Source of the DNA: Rhodococcus opacus
Lineage (GTDB): Bacteria; Actinomycetota; Actinomycetes; Mycobacteriales; Mycobacteriaceae
Assembly: GCF_012396235.1 (NCBI RefSeq)
Contig: NZ_JAAXPA010000008.1
Coordinates: 124,001 to 188,000 of the forward strand
Reading direction: 5' to 3'
DNA: 64,000 nucleotides
Shown: piece after piece, positions 1-11,235 of the stretch
How positions within the stretch are numbered: position 1 is the first letter of the stretch
Layout of the letters: every line of letters begins with the position of its first letter
Translations under genes and position numbers: made by a program
The notes under the pieces: model-generated
Seen by the model: only the letters and a program-made list of their open reading frames with translations
What the model was told of the DNA's origin: nothing
Databases searched by the model: none

Positions 1-759
1 CCGAATGCGGTGCGCTCATTGGTCGGTGTCACGGGCCAGTACGCGTCCGTCGACGAGGACCTGTCGGCGGTCGAGAATTTGGTGATCTTCGCCCGACTGC
101 TCGGTCTGAGCCGGGGTGATGCCCGCCGCAAGTGCACGGAACTGCTCGAGGAGTTCGACCTCACCGAGGCGGCGACGAAGCCGCTCAAGAATTTCTCGGG
201 CGGTATGCGTCGACGTCTGGATTTGGCGGCCAGCCTGATCGCCCATCCTCCGCTGTTGTTCCTCGACGAGCCGACGACGGGTCTGGACCCTCGGACGCGC
301 GCCCAGATGTGGGACACCATCCGCAGGCTGGTCGCGGACGGGTCGACGGTGCTGCTCACCACGCAGTACCTCGACGAGGCGGATCAGCTGGCCGATCGGA
401 TCGCCGTCATCGACCGCGGAAAGGTGATCGCGGACGGCACGGCCGACGAGTTGAAGGCGTCCGTGGGCGTCTCCTCCCTGCAGTTGACGCTGGTCGATCG
501 CGGACAGACCGACGACGCGCGTTCGGTGATCGCCCACACCCTCGGTGTGGAGGTCGCGATCACCCCGGAGATCGGCCGCCTCACCGCGCCGATGACCGAT
601 CCGTCGCTCGCCGTGGAACTCCTGATCCGACTGCGCGACCACGGGATCGCCGTCGACGAGATCACCGTCCAGAAGCCGAGTCTCGACGAGGTCTTCCTCA
701 CCATCACCGGCCACGGCGCAGACGCCACCGAGGCCGACACCGAACGGAGCGTCGCATGA
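1..759 (+). CDS. ABC transporter ATP-binding protein, DrrA-like (5' end outside window)
   Basis: Nucleotide-binding subunit of a two-component ABC exporter of the daunorubicin-resistance (DrrA) type. The frame is open from base 1 (reads PNAVRSLVG), so the gene starts upstream and the Walker A motif is missing from the window. Visible motifs are the Q-loop region GVTGQYASVDE, the ABC signature NFSGGMRRRLD, Walker B LLFLDEPTTGLDP and the H-loop region TTQYLDEAD. The C-terminal extension after the ATPase core is typical of DrrA proteins. It overlaps the permease start by 4 bp (ATGA), so the two are translationally coupled. The transported substrate cannot be inferred. Confidence 0.93.
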   Translation, partial: PNAVRSLVGVTGQYASVDEDLSAVENLVIFARLLGLSRGDARRKCTELLEEFDLTEAATKPLKNFSGGMRRRLDLAASLIAHPPLLFLDEPTTGLDPRTRAQMWDTIRRLVADGSTVLLTTQYLDEADQLADRIAVIDRGKVIADGTADELKASVGVSSLQLTLVDRGQTDDARSVIAHTLGVEVAITPEIGRLTAPMTDPSLAVELLIRLRDHGIAVDEITVQKPSLDEVFLTITGHGADATEADTERSVA

Positions 760-1586
760 CCACCACCCTCGAATCCCGCGCTCACGCGGGCCCCCAACCG
801 ATTCCGGAGGCCCGGAACCGGATCAGCCTCGAGCAATCCGTCGCGAACACGCTGACCATGGCGTACCGGGGGCTGCTCAAGATCAAGCACAACCCGGAGC
901 AACTGTTCGACGTCGTCGTCCAGCCGATCATCTTCACGTTGATGTTCACGTACATCTTCGGTGGCGCCATCTCCGGCGACGTGGCGTCGTATCTGCCGAT
1001 CATCATCCCGGGCATCCTGGTCCAGACGGTGATCACCACGTCGATCGTGACGGGCACCCAGTTGCGGGAAGACATGGACAAGGGCGTCTTCGACCGCTTC
1101 AAGTCCCTGCCGATCGCCCGCATCGCGCCGCTGTCCGGTGCGCTCCTCGCCGACGTCGTGCGGTACGGCATCGCCACGACCATCACGTTCGCCGTCGGTA
1201 TCGCGATGGGGTACCGGCCTGGCGGCGGTGTCGTCGGAGTGGTGTCTGCCGGCGCGCTCGTCGTCGTCTGCGCGTTCTCGATCAGCTGGATCTTCGCCCT
1301 GATGGGTGTTCTGATGAGCAAAGCGTCTTCGGTGCAGGGCATTTCGATGCTCATCCTGTTCCCGCTGACGTTCATGTCCAACGCCTTCGTGCCCGCCGAC
1401 ACGATGCCGGGCTGGATGCAGGCGTTCGTGAACGTCAACCCCGTGTCGCATGTCGTGACCGCGGTGCGTGAACTCGTCAACGACGGCCACTTCGGTGTCC
1501 ACGTCGTGTGGTCGCTGCTCGGCGCCGCCGTGATCGTCGCGATCATGGCACCGCTGACGGTCCGGACGTACATGCGTAAGGCCTGA
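756..1586 (+). CDS. ABC transporter permease, DrrB-like (ABC-2 family)
   Basis: Membrane subunit, 276 aa, of the exporter whose ATPase precedes it. The ATG overlaps the upstream stop as ATGA. After a short cytoplasmic N-terminus there are about six hydrophobic segments. Typical family features are the N-terminal stretch ending in HNPEQLFDVVVQPIIF, the motif QLREDMDKGVFDRFKSLPI after TM2, and the conserved region MSNAFVPADTMPGWMQ near the C-terminus. DrrAB-type pumps export hydrophobic drugs or lipids; the cargo here is unknown. A strong hairpin follows 14 bp after the stop. Confidence 0.93.
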   Translation: MTTTLESRAHAGPQPIPEARNRISLEQSVANTLTMAYRGLLKIKHNPEQLFDVVVQPIIFTLMFTYIFGGAISGDVASYLPIIIPGILVQTVITTSIVTGTQLREDMDKGVFDRFKSLPIARIAPLSGALLADVVRYGIATTITFAVGIAMGYRPGGGVVGVVSAGALVVVCAFSISWIFALMGVLMSKASSVQGISMLILFPLTFMSNAFVPADTMPGWMQAFVNVNPVSHVVTAVRELVNDGHFGVHVVWSLLGAAVIVAIMAPLTVRTYMRKA

Positions 1587-1599
1587 CACCCGAAGAAAG

Positions 1600-1636
1600 A
1601 AGCGAGCCGGTGGACGCGGGGTCCACCGGCTCGCTT
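1600..1636. terminator. Bidirectional hairpin terminator between convergent genes
   Basis: A 16-bp perfect inverted repeat, arms 1600-1615 (AAGCGAGCCGGTGGAC) and 1621-1636, with a 5-nt loop. It lies between the stop of the ABC permease and the stop of the convergent tatA-like gene. There is no U-tract, as is common in actinobacteria. Confidence 0.75.
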
Positions 1637-1639
1637 CGC

Positions 1640-1807
1640 CTATTTCTCCAGTTCGGGGGCGTCCGCCTGCAACTCCCCCACCTCGGTCTTGAGAATCCGC
1701 ATCGACCGTCCCAGGCCGCGGGCGGCGTCCGGTAGTTTCTTCGACCCGAACAGCACCACGAGCACGACCGCGATGATCGCCCAGTGGCTCGGGCTCAGCG
1801 CCCCCAC
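1640..1807 (-). CDS. tatA: TatA-family twin-arginine translocase subunit (orphan, 55 aa)
   Basis: A 55-residue TatA/E-type protein. The N-terminal transmembrane helix ([14 protein letters not shown], about residues 8-21) is followed by the FG hinge and the amphipathic helix [19 protein letters not shown], then an acidic tail. TatA oligomers form the pore for folded, Tat-targeted proteins at the membrane. The GTG start shares one base with the TAG stop of the upstream RidA-like gene (TAGTG), so it is coupled to an operon whose first gene carries a Tat signal. No tatB or tatC is nearby, so it probably works with the housekeeping TatC. It is shorter than typical housekeeping TatA. Operon dedication is inference. 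Confidence 0.88.
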   Translation of the reverse strand: MGALSPSHWAIIAVVLVVLFGSKKLPDAARGLGRSMRILKTEVGELQADAPELEK

Positions 1808-2481
1808 TACTGGGGCTCCTCACCGTCGGGGTACACGGCGTCCACCTCGACCTCGACGAGCCAGCCGGTGGCGGGCAGGCTCGCGACCTCGAGCGCGAAC
1901 CGGCTGGGACGCGCGGAGTTCCGTTCCATCGGCGCAGCGGGTTCCGCGGTGCCGAGCGGGACCAGTTCGGTGTCACCGGTCTCGAGGTTGGTGTTCGCGA
2001 AGAACTGCCGGTAGGCGCGGTTCCAGCCGGCGTAGTCGGCGCGGTCGGTGCCGGGGGCGTTGTCGAGGAACACCCGCATGGTCACGACGTCCTCGAGCGT
2101 CAGTCCCTGTGCCTCGAGATTGTCGCGAATCCGCTTCAGCGCGTTGATGCCCTGCGCTTCGGTGATCGTGACTCCGGCCGGGAGTGCGCCGCCCGCGAAC
2201 ACGTCGGTGTCGATGTACGACTCGGGGGTGCCCTCGGGTGCGGCCTTGTTGGACGCGCCGGGACCGATGCCGCTCGACTTGTAGACGGCGGTGCCGCCAC
2301 CGATGGCCACACCCTGCGCGATCATCGGATTCGCTTCGCCGGCTTCGAGAACGGACTTCGAGACGAACGTGCTGCCGGGCGCTTCCGCTGCCGCCTCCTC
2401 GGAGGAGCACGACGCCGCCCCGGCGATCAGAGCGGATGCGGCGAGCGCGGCGGTCACGGCCTTGGTACGAAAAGACTTCAC
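1807..2481 (-). CDS. Exported RidA/YjgF-family imine deaminase, probable lipoprotein
   Basis: 224 aa with an N-terminal signal peptide ([19 protein letters not shown]) and a lipobox-like AASC at about residues 22-25, followed by a RidA/YjgF/UK114 domain. RidA proteins hydrolyse reactive enamine/imine intermediates to keto compounds and ammonia. The helix [19 protein letters not shown] and the C-terminal block [13 protein letters not shown] fit the family; the Arg in that block aligns with the carboxylate-binding Arg of RidA. The GTG start has AAGGAG about 9 nt upstream. It sits between an L-amino-acid oxidase, whose first product is an imino acid, and tatA. RidA proteins are normally cytosolic, so export is unusual. 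The lipobox position -3 is Ala, so lipidation is less certain than secretion. Confidence 0.85.
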   Translation of the reverse strand: MKSFRTKAVTAALAASALIAGAASCSSEEAAAEAPGSTFVSKSVLEAGEANPMIAQGVAIGGGTAVYKSSGIGPGASNKAAPEGTPESYIDTDVFAGGALPAGVTITEAQGINALKRIRDNLEAQGLTLEDVVTMRVFLDNAPGTDRADYAGWNRAYRQFFANTNLETGDTELVPLGTAEPAAPMERNSARPSRFALEVASLPATGWLVEVEVDAVYPDGEEPQ

Positions 2482-2510
2482 AGTTCACGACTCCTTGTTC
2501 GAGGGGAAGG

Positions 2511-4163
<1,653 letters not shown>

Positions 4164-4226
4164 TCATCCTGGGAGGGAAGCGAGTCGGGAAGTTGTCGGC
4201 GGCGAAACAGTCTGAGGCCGGCGAGC

Positions 4227-4249
4227 GAGAACGGGCGCCGGCCGTTCTC
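4227..4249. repeat. Inverted repeat in LAAO/permease divergent promoter
   Basis: Perfect 8-bp arms GAGAACGG (4227-4234) and CCGTTCTC (4242-4249) around a 7-nt GC-rich loop. It lies about 110 bp upstream of the LAAO start in the 202-bp divergent intergenic region. It could be an operator or an RNA hairpin in the 5' leader of either gene. Confidence 0.4.
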
Positions 4250-4276
4250 ACTCCCGAGTCGGAGTTCGACCCGAAA

Positions 4277-4290
4277 CCGAAACTTTTCGG
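4277..4290. promoter_or_regulatory. 14-bp palindrome, candidate IclR operator
   Basis: CCGAAA-CT-TTTCGG, a perfect palindrome 28 bp upstream of the permease ATG. IclR-family regulators bind short palindromes of about this size, and an IclR gene is the second gene of the permease operon. Assignment to that regulator is inference. Confidence 0.4.
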
Positions 4291-4317
4291 CAACACGACC
4301 CGGCTAGTTTCACGCGC

Positions 4318-5832
4318 ATGTCAGCCCTTTCCGACGCCATCGCGCGTTCGTTCGCCACCGGCGAGCCCGAACGTCAGGCCCTGTCGCCGTTGCGTGCGCT
4401 GGGCAGGCGGCAGTTGTCGGGCTTCGAGGTTCTCGCCCAGTCGGTGGCCACGACGGCGCCTGCGGTGTCGATGGTGGTCCTGCCCGTCACCATGTTCACC
4501 CACCAGATGCTGCTGAGCGGTCTGATCACGATCGTCGTCGCGACGGTGGTGGTCTCCCTGATCGCGGTGTGCGTCTCGCAGTTCACGCGACGTATGGCGG
4601 CCGCGGGCGGTCTCTACAGTTTCGTGTTCCAGGGCCTCGGCACGCGAGCCGCGCTGACGGCGGGTGTCGCCATGCTGACCAAGTACGTGGGCAGTGCGGT
4701 GATGACGCTGTACCACGGTGGCCAGGCCGTGATCGCGACGCTCGGCTTCTTCGGGCTGGAACTGCGCGAACCCGCCGAGCGTCTCCTCGTCTACGCCGGG
4801 ATCGCGATCGTGATCCTCGCCTGTCTGGTCCGCGGGGTGCGGTTCGCGGCCCTCGCCATCCTCGCCGTCGAATCGTGCTCGTTGCTGTTCATCGTCGGTC
4901 TGATGATCGTGACCGGCGCGGGCGGTCAGCACGCCGCGGTGCCGCCGTCCGATTCCGCGTACGGGCCGCTGCTCATGACGCTGGCCGCGGTGTTCGCCCT
5001 GGCCGGCTTCGAGAGCGCCACGTTCTTCGGGCCGGAGGCCAAGCGCCCGCTCGCCACCGTCACCCGCACCGTGATGCTCACGCCGATGATCTGCGGCGCT
5101 CTGTTCATCTTCTCGGCGTGGGCCGCCTGGTCCGGTCGCACGGACACCCTGGTCAACGCGTATCTGCACGGCACCTCCACCGGGGTCGACTCGGCCGTGG
5201 TGATCGCCCTGAACCTCGGGTTGGGCACGTCGTGGCTGGCGTCGGCGATGGCGTCGTCGAATGCCGCGTCGCGGCTGCTGTATTCGATGGGGATCGAACG
5301 AGTCGTGCCGCGTCTGTTCGCCCGGGTGCACCGGAGCTACCGCACCCCGTACGCGGCGCTGGCGGTCATCGTGTGCGCCGTGTGCGTCGGTGCCGCGACA
5401 TTCGGCATCGTCGGCAAGTCGACCGGATTCGGTCACGTGCAGTTGATTGCCAGGAGTGCGGTGGTCGCGGCGTACGTGTTGGTGGCCGTGGCGTCGGTGC
5501 GGTTCCTCAGCCGGATCGGGGAGCACACCCCTCTCGTCCTGGTGGCGGGAGTCGCGGGCAGCGCCGCCGGCGGACTCGTCCTGGCCTACATGCTGTTCGT
5601 GAACGTGGCCCACGGCTTCGCTATGGTCCCCACCGTGGTGCTGACCCTGTTGCTGTCGGGTTCGGCGTGGCAGCTGTACCTGCGATGGCGCTACCCGGCG
5701 AGCCTGCGGTCGATGGGTGTGTTCGATACCGCGGAAACAGACGATGTGCTGCCGGGAGCCGGGGTGTTCGCCACGGACGCCGCCGGGAACCTCGCGTTGA
5801 CGGCGGCTGGACGTACCCCCGGGTCCCGGTGA
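4318..5832 (+). CDS. APC-superfamily amino-acid permease
   Basis: 504 aa inner-membrane transporter with about twelve hydrophobic segments, resembling amino acid-polyamine-organocation permeases. The N-terminal region RRQLSGFEVLAQSVATTAPAVSMVVLP is the expected TM1, with its helix break, and FALAGFESATFFGPEAKRP matches the conserved TM6-loop of APC permeases. It is divergent from the LAAO operon, suggesting amino-acid uptake linked to oxidation. Its stop overlaps the IclR gene start (TGATG). Substrate specificity is not readable from the sequence. Confidence 0.88.
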   Translation: MSALSDAIARSFATGEPERQALSPLRALGRRQLSGFEVLAQSVATTAPAVSMVVLPVTMFTHQMLLSGLITIVVATVVVSLIAVCVSQFTRRMAAAGGLYSFVFQGLGTRAALTAGVAMLTKYVGSAVMTLYHGGQAVIATLGFFGLELREPAERLLVYAGIAIVILACLVRGVRFAALAILAVESCSLLFIVGLMIVTGAGGQHAAVPPSDSAYGPLLMTLAAVFALAGFESATFFGPEAKRPLATVTRTVMLTPMICGALFIFSAWAAWSGRTDTLVNAYLHGTSTGVDSAVVIALNLGLGTSWLASAMASSNAASRLLYSMGIERVVPRLFARVHRSYRTPYAALAVIVCAVCVGAATFGIVGKSTGFGHVQLIARSAVVAAYVLVAVASVRFLSRIGEHTPLVLVAGVAGSAAGGLVLAYMLFVNVAHGFAMVPTVVLTLLLSGSAWQLYLRWRYPASLRSMGVFDTAETDDVLPGAGVFATDAAGNLALTAAGRTPGSR

Positions 5833-6575
5833 TGGGCGCCCGAGCGGGGGAGATCGCGGGCCACGAACCACGCGCCGTGCAGAAGGCACTCGCCCTGCTC
5901 GAGGCCGTGGCTCAGCTCGGGTCCGGGGCGACCGCGCGAGACATCGCCGCACACGCGGGGATCCCCCAGGCCACGGCGTACCGGCTGCTCAATCTCCTGA
6001 CCGCCGACGGCTATCTGGTGCGGATCGCCGACCTGTCCGGGTTCGCGCTGGGCCGGCGGACCAGGCAGCTGGCGGGGGCGGATGCGGCGCCGGACCCGGT
6101 CGACCACCACGCCGTGCTCGAAGAACTGCGCGAACAGGTGCGTTTCGGGATCCATCTGGCGTCGTTCGCGGGCGGCCGGGTGCGACTCGTCGACCGGGAC
6201 CCCGACCACGAACTCAGCGGCGAGAACACGATCGCCGCGCACCTGCACGCGTCTGCGATCGGCAAGATCCTCCTCGCGTCCCGTCCGGACCTGGTGCCGT
6301 CGAGTCTGCGCCGGGTCACGTCGCGGACCGTCACCGACATCGCCACGCTGCGGGGTGAACTCGACGCCGTCCGTCACACCGGTTCGGCCCGAGAGGTCGA
6401 CGAGGTGCGGGTGGGCCGCAGCGCCGTCGCCGTCCCGGTGCACGATGCGCAGAACGCGGTGGTCGGATGCCTTGCGGCGATCGGCAAGACCGGACGCCTG
6501 GCCGTCGACGATCCGGAACTCACCGACCTCCTGCGATCGTGTGCGGCCCGGGTGAGCGGCCGGGTCCCTGCCTGA
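5832..6575 (+). CDS. IclR-family transcriptional regulator
   Basis: 247 aa. The N-terminal winged helix-turn-helix (QKALALLEAVAQLGSGATARDIAAHAGIPQATAYRLLNLL, residues about 15-55) is followed by an IclR effector domain ending near VSGRV. Motifs such as HLHASAIGKILLA and SAVAVPVHDAQNAVVGCLAAIG are typical of the effector domain. The ATG overlaps the permease stop (TGATG), so it is cotranscribed with the transporter and is the natural candidate regulator of the permease and the divergent LAAO operon. The effector is likely a small acid or amino acid, but this is inference. Confidence 0.92.
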   Translation: MGARAGEIAGHEPRAVQKALALLEAVAQLGSGATARDIAAHAGIPQATAYRLLNLLTADGYLVRIADLSGFALGRRTRQLAGADAAPDPVDHHAVLEELREQVRFGIHLASFAGGRVRLVDRDPDHELSGENTIAAHLHASAIGKILLASRPDLVPSSLRRVTSRTVTDIATLRGELDAVRHTGSAREVDEVRVGRSAVAVPVHDAQNAVVGCLAAIGKTGRLAVDDPELTDLLRSCAARVSGRVPA

Positions 6576-6584
6576 GACCGGCAC

Positions 6585-9500
6585 TCAGCTCGAACTGGCG
6601 AGCATGTCCAGGATTTCGGCGCGCACCGCACGACGCGACCAGTTGCCGAACCGATTCTGCGCCGACTCCCAGCGGTCCTCCCCCACGTGCTCGACTGCGA
6701 ACGCGACGTGCCGGGGGTGTCGCAGCGACGCGATGTCCTGCCGCGCCCGGGCCCGGGCCGACAATGCCAGCAACGCGAGGCCACGATCGGAATCACCGTG
6801 CGCGAGCTCGAAGCACCCCACCCCGGCCGCCACGGCCCCGGTGACCGGCAGATCCTGGTAGGCAGCCTGTCCCAGCCTCGACAGCGCTGCCTCCGCGAGC
6901 TTCGGCACGAACTCCACCATCATCTCGGACCGGCCGTGCAGCACGTGGGCGCACACCACCGACGCCGCCAGCATCATTCCGAACGGATCGGCGTACGGCT
7001 CGGACAGCATCCGGGGATACACCATGTCCAGCGCCTCACGGTAGCGGGCGAGCCCGCGTTCGACGTCGCCGTCCGCGAGATCGATTTCCGCGAGACTGCC
7101 GGTGGCGGCGGCCCGCCATTCGTCCGGCTGGTGGTCGTCGGTCCCGGTGCCCGCACCGCGATGCTCGAGTACCGTCTCGGCCAGCACTTTCCGGCCGGCC
7201 TCCACATCACCGTCGGCGATCAGCGCGGAGGCCTGGAAGCCCCACAACTGATCCGCCTCCTCCTGCGCACCCAGCTTCCGCATGCCCTCGACGGCGTCCT
7301 GATAGTGCCGCACCGCGTGCCGGTAGCGCCCGGACTGACTGTGCAGCGAACCGAGGAACTGCGACGCCATCGCCGTGCCCCACACGTCACCGATCGCCCC
7401 GCACAGTTCGGACACCGTCGCGGCATCCCTCATCGCGCCGCGGAAGTCGCCGAGGTTCTCCCGCATGCTGGCCCGCGCGGACAACGCGGCCGCGCGGGTC
7501 TCCGGATCGTCCGACCGCACCCCGTCCGCGACGACCCTGGCCAGGCGCCGTCCCGAACCCAGCGACAGGATGAGCCGCACCGCGAACGAGGTGACCGACG
7601 GAAGGTCGGGGCGGTCCCGGAGCAGGTGACGCAGCCGGATCCGGGCCCGGGCGAGCGTGCGCGTCTGGCCACCGAACACCAAGTGCATCGCCGCGAGCAG
7701 GAACGTGTACGCCACCAGTTCCGAACCGACGTCCGTCAGGTCTGCGGCCGCCGTCGACCCGAGAATCCGCGGCGTCCAGTTCATCACCTCCGAGTGCGCG
7801 CCCCGAATGGCCCACAGGCCGCCCAGCACCGGGAACACGGTTGCCACCGTCTCCGCGTCGTCGCGCTCGACCGCCCACCGCAGGACCGCGAGCAGGTTGT
7901 CGTGGTCGGCGTCGATGTCGTCCGCGAGCGCAACCTGGTCGGATCGGCACCGGCGGAGCGCCTCCGACGCGAACCGGCCGGCCCAGACCCCTTGGCGAGC
8001 AAACACTTCCGATTCCTCGCCGGCCGACGCGAGCTGCTCCTCGCCGTACTCGCGCACCGTCTCGAGCATGTAGTAGCGCAGCGTGTCCGACGTCTCCGAC
8101 ACGGACAGCAGGGATTGATTCACGAGGCCCTCGACCGCATCCACGACGTCATCGACGCCGTCCCACTCCGCGATCGTCCGGGCGGCGTCGAGGGTGAACC
8201 CCGCCGGGAACCGGCAGAGTCTGCGCAGCGCGATCTGCTGTTGCTCGCCCAGAAGCTGCCAGCTCCAATCGATGACGGCGTGCAGGGTTCGGTGCCGCTC
8301 GGGCGACGTCGGGTCGTGCGACCGCAGCAGCGCGAACCGATGCTCGAGCCGTCGGCCGATGTCCTCGACGCTCATGCTGCGTACCCGCGCGGCGGCCAGT
8401 TCGATCGCGAGCGGGAGACCGTCGAGGGTGCGGCAGAGGCTGCGCACCGCCTCCGGGTCGAGACGCGCCGTGGGCCGCACCGCGCGGGCCCGCGCCGTGA
8501 ACAGTTGCACGGCGGGCGCGTCGTCTTCGTCGATCGCGAGCGGCGGCAGCGGGTACACGGCCTCGGACGCGAGCATCAGGGGTGATCGGCTGGTCGCGAG
8601 GACCGTCAGCTGGTCGCCGGCCGCCACCAGGTCGGCCACGACCTCGGAGCACGCGCCGATGACGTGCTCACAGTTGTCGAGGATCAGGAGCATCGGCCCT
8701 GCCGACAACGCTTCCCGCAGCCGTTCCCGCGCCGAATGGACGCGGCTGACGGTGAGCCGGCCCGGCGCGATGTCGACCTCGCTGAGCCCGAGCGTGCTGC
8801 TGATCGCCGCCACGACGTCCTCGCTGCTGCGCAGCGACGCGAGTTCCACCAGAGCCACGGACGTCCCCGCCGCGGCCCGCGCACCCAGTTCGTGCGCGAG
8901 TCGCGTCTTGCCGGCACCGCCGGGCCCGAGGATGGTCACCACCCGCGAAGACGTGAGCAACCGCTCGATCTCCGCGATGTCCGAGTCGCGTCCCAGGAGG
9001 GCGTTGGGTGCCGCGCGGAGCCCGATCGCCGTCCGGTCCGGCGACGCGAGGAGCGGAGCCGCCACAGCACCGGGACGTCCGCCCCGCAGGATCTCGGTGT
9101 GCAGAGCGACGAGCGCCGGCGACGGATCGGCCCCCAGCCGGGACACCATCCGCTTGCGGAAGGTCGCGAACACGTCCAGCGCCTCGTTGTCCCGCCCGAG
9201 CCCTGCGAGCGCCCGCATCAGATGCGCGTGCCCCTGCTCGTCCAGCGGTTCTGCGGCGACGTGGGCCAGCGCCTTCGGGAGGGCGGCGTCCCAGTCTTCG
9301 GCCGCCACCAGCGCCGCCAGTTCCGCGGCCTCGAGCTGCCCCCGGATCACTGCGGCATCGGCGGCGAGTTCTGTTGCGGCGGCACCCCCGGGAAGGTCCG
9401 CGCCCGGGTCGCCCCGCCACAACGCGAGCGCATCGCGGATCTCGTCCGGCCCGACGCTGCGACCGTTCCCCCGGCCTCTCAGCCGGCGTGCCACGTCCTC

Positions 9501-9836
9501 CGCGCGCGTCAGATCGACGGCATCCCTGGGCACCGCCAGCCGGTAACCGGCCGGGCCGATCTCCAGCGCTCCGTCCGGCAACGCCGCGCGCAGACGGGAG
9601 ACCTGCGTGTGCAACGCATTCATCGGGGACCGCGGCGGATCCTCGCCCCACACCTCGTCGATGAGGGCCTGCGCCGACCGGCTCCGGCCGGGATCGCGGG
9701 CGAGAGCGACCAGCAGGCTGCGCGCGCGGGTGCCGGGCAGCGGCGCGAGCACGCCCGATCGCCACGTCGATATCTCACCCAACAAGGCGACCTGGATCGG
9801 TGTGCTTGCCGGTGCCACTCTCTCGTCCACGCTCAT
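6585..9836 (-). CDS. SARP/AfsR-type transcriptional regulator with ATPase and TPR-like domains
   Basis: 1083 aa. Domain order: OmpR-like winged helix ([15 protein letters not shown] to about residue 95), bacterial transcriptional activation domain (BTAD, about 100-245), an NB-ARC/AAA-type ATPase with P-loop [16 protein letters not shown] near residue 300 and [10 protein letters not shown] as Walker B, then a helical repeat region to the C-terminus. A longer open frame reaches 9914, but the ATG at 9836 precedes the start of the recognisable domain and leaves room for the divergent menA promoter. Such proteins often control secondary metabolism; no biosynthetic cluster is visible here, so the target is unknown. 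Confidence 0.9.
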   Translation of the reverse strand: MSVDERVAPASTPIQVALLGEISTWRSGVLAPLPGTRARSLLVALARDPGRSRSAQALIDEVWGEDPPRSPMNALHTQVSRLRAALPDGALEIGPAGYRLAVPRDAVDLTRAEDVARRLRGRGNGRSVGPDEIRDALALWRGDPGADLPGGAAATELAADAAVIRGQLEAAELAALVAAEDWDAALPKALAHVAAEPLDEQGHAHLMRALAGLGRDNEALDVFATFRKRMVSRLGADPSPALVALHTEILRGGRPGAVAAPLLASPDRTAIGLRAAPNALLGRDSDIAEIERLLTSSRVVTILGPGGAGKTRLAHELGARAAAGTSVALVELASLRSSEDVVAAISSTLGLSEVDIAPGRLTVSRVHSARERLREALSAGPMLLILDNCEHVIGACSEVVADLVAAGDQLTVLATSRSPLMLASEAVYPLPPLAIDEDDAPAVQLFTARARAVRPTARLDPEAVRSLCRTLDGLPLAIELAAARVRSMSVEDIGRRLEHRFALLRSHDPTSPERHRTLHAVIDWSWQLLGEQQQIALRRLCRFPAGFTLDAARTIAEWDGVDDVVDAVEGLVNQSLLSVSETSDTLRYYMLETVREYGEEQLASAGEESEVFARQGVWAGRFASEALRRCRSDQVALADDIDADHDNLLAVLRWAVERDDAETVATVFPVLGGLWAIRGAHSEVMNWTPRILGSTAAADLTDVGSELVAYTFLLAAMHLVFGGQTRTLARARIRLRHLLRDRPDLPSVTSFAVRLILSLGSGRRLARVVADGVRSDDPETRAAALSARASMRENLGDFRGAMRDAATVSELCGAIGDVWGTAMASQFLGSLHSQSGRYRHAVRHYQDAVEGMRKLGAQEEADQLWGFQASALIADGDVEAGRKVLAETVLEHRGAGTGTDDHQPDEWRAAATGSLAEIDLADGDVERGLARYREALDMVYPRMLSEPYADPFGMMLAASVVCAHVLHGRSEMMVEFVPKLAEAALSRLGQAAYQDLPVTGAVAAGVGCFELAHGDSDRGLALLALSARARARQDIASLRHPRHVAFAVEHVGEDRWESAQNRFGNWSRRAVRAEILDMLASSS

Positions 9837-9912
9837 GTGCTGGTCCACCGCGTTCGATGGTATTGCACGGCGTGGGTGCGGGCGTCTTCTCGCACGGTGC
9901 AAAGATCGGTGC

Positions 9913-10782
9913 ATGGCAACGGCTGCTCAATGGATCGAAGGCGCTCGTCCGCGCACCCTCCCGAACGCGATCGCCCCGGTGCTCGTGGGCACCGGCGCCG
10001 CGGCGTCGCTCGGCGGCGCGGTGTGGTGGAAGGCAGTACTGGCACTGGTGGTCTCTCTCGCGTTGATCGTGGGCGTCAATTTCGCCAACGACTACTCGGA
10101 CGGGATCCGCGGCACCGACGACGAGCGGGTGGGCCCGCTGCGGCTCGTCGGGTCCAAGCTGGTGAAACCGTCGGCGGTGAAGGCTGCGGCCATCGCCTGC
10201 TTCGCCGTCGCCGCGGTGGCCGGTCTGGTCCTCGCCGCCACCACCGCGTGGTGGCTCGTGCTGATCGGCGCCCTCTGCATCGTGGGCGCCTGGTTCTACA
10301 CCGGCGGCAAGAAGCCGTACGGGTACAGCGGCTTCGGCGAGGTCGCCGTCTTCGTGTTCTTCGGTCTCGTCGCCGTGCTGGGCACCCAGTACGTGCAGGC
10401 CGAGACGGTGGACTGGGCCGGTCTCGTGTCCGCGATCGCCGTCGGTTCGTTCTCGAGCGCGGTTCTCGTCGCCAACAATCTGCGGGACATTCCCACCGAC
10501 ACCGAGTCCGGCAAGCGCACGCTCGCCGTCCGGCTCGGCGACTCGCGTACCCGCATCCTGCATCTCGTCACGCTGACGGTCCCGTTCGTCGTGACGCTCG
10601 TCCTGGTGCTGCGCACCCCCTGGTCGCTCGTCGGACTGCTCGCGCTGCCTCTCGCCGTCCGGGCGAACGCGCCGGTCCGCTCCGGCGGCCTGGGCCTCGC
10701 ACTGATTCCGGCGCTTCGGGATTCGGGGCTGGCGATGCTGATCTGGGGCGCCGCCACCGCTGTGGCCCTCTTGGTCGCCTGA
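9913..10782 (+). CDS. menA: 1,4-dihydroxy-2-naphthoate polyprenyltransferase
   Basis: 289 aa UbiA-superfamily membrane enzyme that prenylates and decarboxylates 1,4-dihydroxy-2-naphthoate to give demethylmenaquinone, a step of menaquinone synthesis. The N-terminus [22 protein letters not shown] is characteristic of MenA. The first aspartate motif is [11 protein letters not shown] (about residues 57-67) and the second is [22 protein letters not shown]. About eight hydrophobic segments are seen. It stands alone, divergent from the SARP gene; other men genes are not in the window. Confidence 0.95.
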   Translation: MATAAQWIEGARPRTLPNAIAPVLVGTGAAASLGGAVWWKAVLALVVSLALIVGVNFANDYSDGIRGTDDERVGPLRLVGSKLVKPSAVKAAAIACFAVAAVAGLVLAATTAWWLVLIGALCIVGAWFYTGGKKPYGYSGFGEVAVFVFFGLVAVLGTQYVQAETVDWAGLVSAIAVGSFSSAVLVANNLRDIPTDTESGKRTLAVRLGDSRTRILHLVTLTVPFVVTLVLVLRTPWSLVGLLALPLAVRANAPVRSGGLGLALIPALRDSGLAMLIWGAATAVALLVA

Positions 10783-10794
10783 GCGGCCGCCGGG

Positions 10795-11175
10795 TCAGTC
10801 GCCGTCCGGGAGGACGATGCCGAGGATGAAGTTGACGATCGAGATGATCAGGCCTCCCCATACGGCGGTCCAGAAGCCGTCGATTGTCAGGCCGTAATCG
10901 GTCTGGGAGCTCAGCCATGCGGTGAGCAGCAGCATCAGGGCATTGATCACCAGGGTGAACAGGCCGAGCGTCAGGATCAGCAACGGCAGCGACAGCAGCT
11001 TCACCAGTGGTTTGACGAAGATGTTGACGACGGTGAACACCGCCGCGATGCCGAGCAGCACCACGATGTCCCAGCCGGTTCCGTTGCCCGAACTGGAGAT
11101 GTCGATGCCCGACACCCAGGCTGCCGCCAGCCAGATCGCGAACGCGTTGATGACGAGGCGTACCAAGAAGGTCAT
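10795..11175 (-). CDS. Phage holin family 4-type small membrane protein
   Basis: 126 aa with four hydrophobic segments: VINAFAIWLAAAWVSGI, VVLLGIAAVFTVVNIFVKP, LPLLILTLGLFTLVINALMLLLTAW and the C-terminal FILGIVLP. The NIFVKPLVKLLSLPLLILTLGLF core is the signature of the widespread phage_holin_4_2/YvlD-like family. Despite the family name there is no phage context. The start is placed at MTFLVRL; an upstream ATG-frame extension of six residues is possible. It is convergent with menA, 12 bp apart. The function of the family is not established. Confidence 0.82.
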   Translation of the reverse strand: MTFLVRLVINAFAIWLAAAWVSGIDISSSGNGTGWDIVVLLGIAAVFTVVNIFVKPLVKLLSLPLLILTLGLFTLVINALMLLLTAWLSSQTDYGLTIDGFWTAVWGGLIISIVNFILGIVLPDGD

Positions 11176-11235
11176 GGGTGCATGCTGGCACATCGTTCGG
11201 ACAAACGGGAACTGGATAACCCGGGACCGGGATGG

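Noticed and set aside
384-1976. Long minus-strand frame antisense to the ABC transporter genes
   Set aside because: Low-complexity, Arg/Pro-rich translation with no family resemblance; it is the shadow of the real plus-strand genes in high-GC DNA.
9837-9914. N-terminal extension of the SARP regulator to 9914
   Set aside because: The extra 26 residues are Arg/His-rich with no domain match and would overlap the menA start; the ATG at 9836 fits better.
10795-11175. Phage holin family protein as a prophage remnant
   Set aside because: The family name is historical; these proteins are common host genes and the neighbours are menA and clp-type genes.
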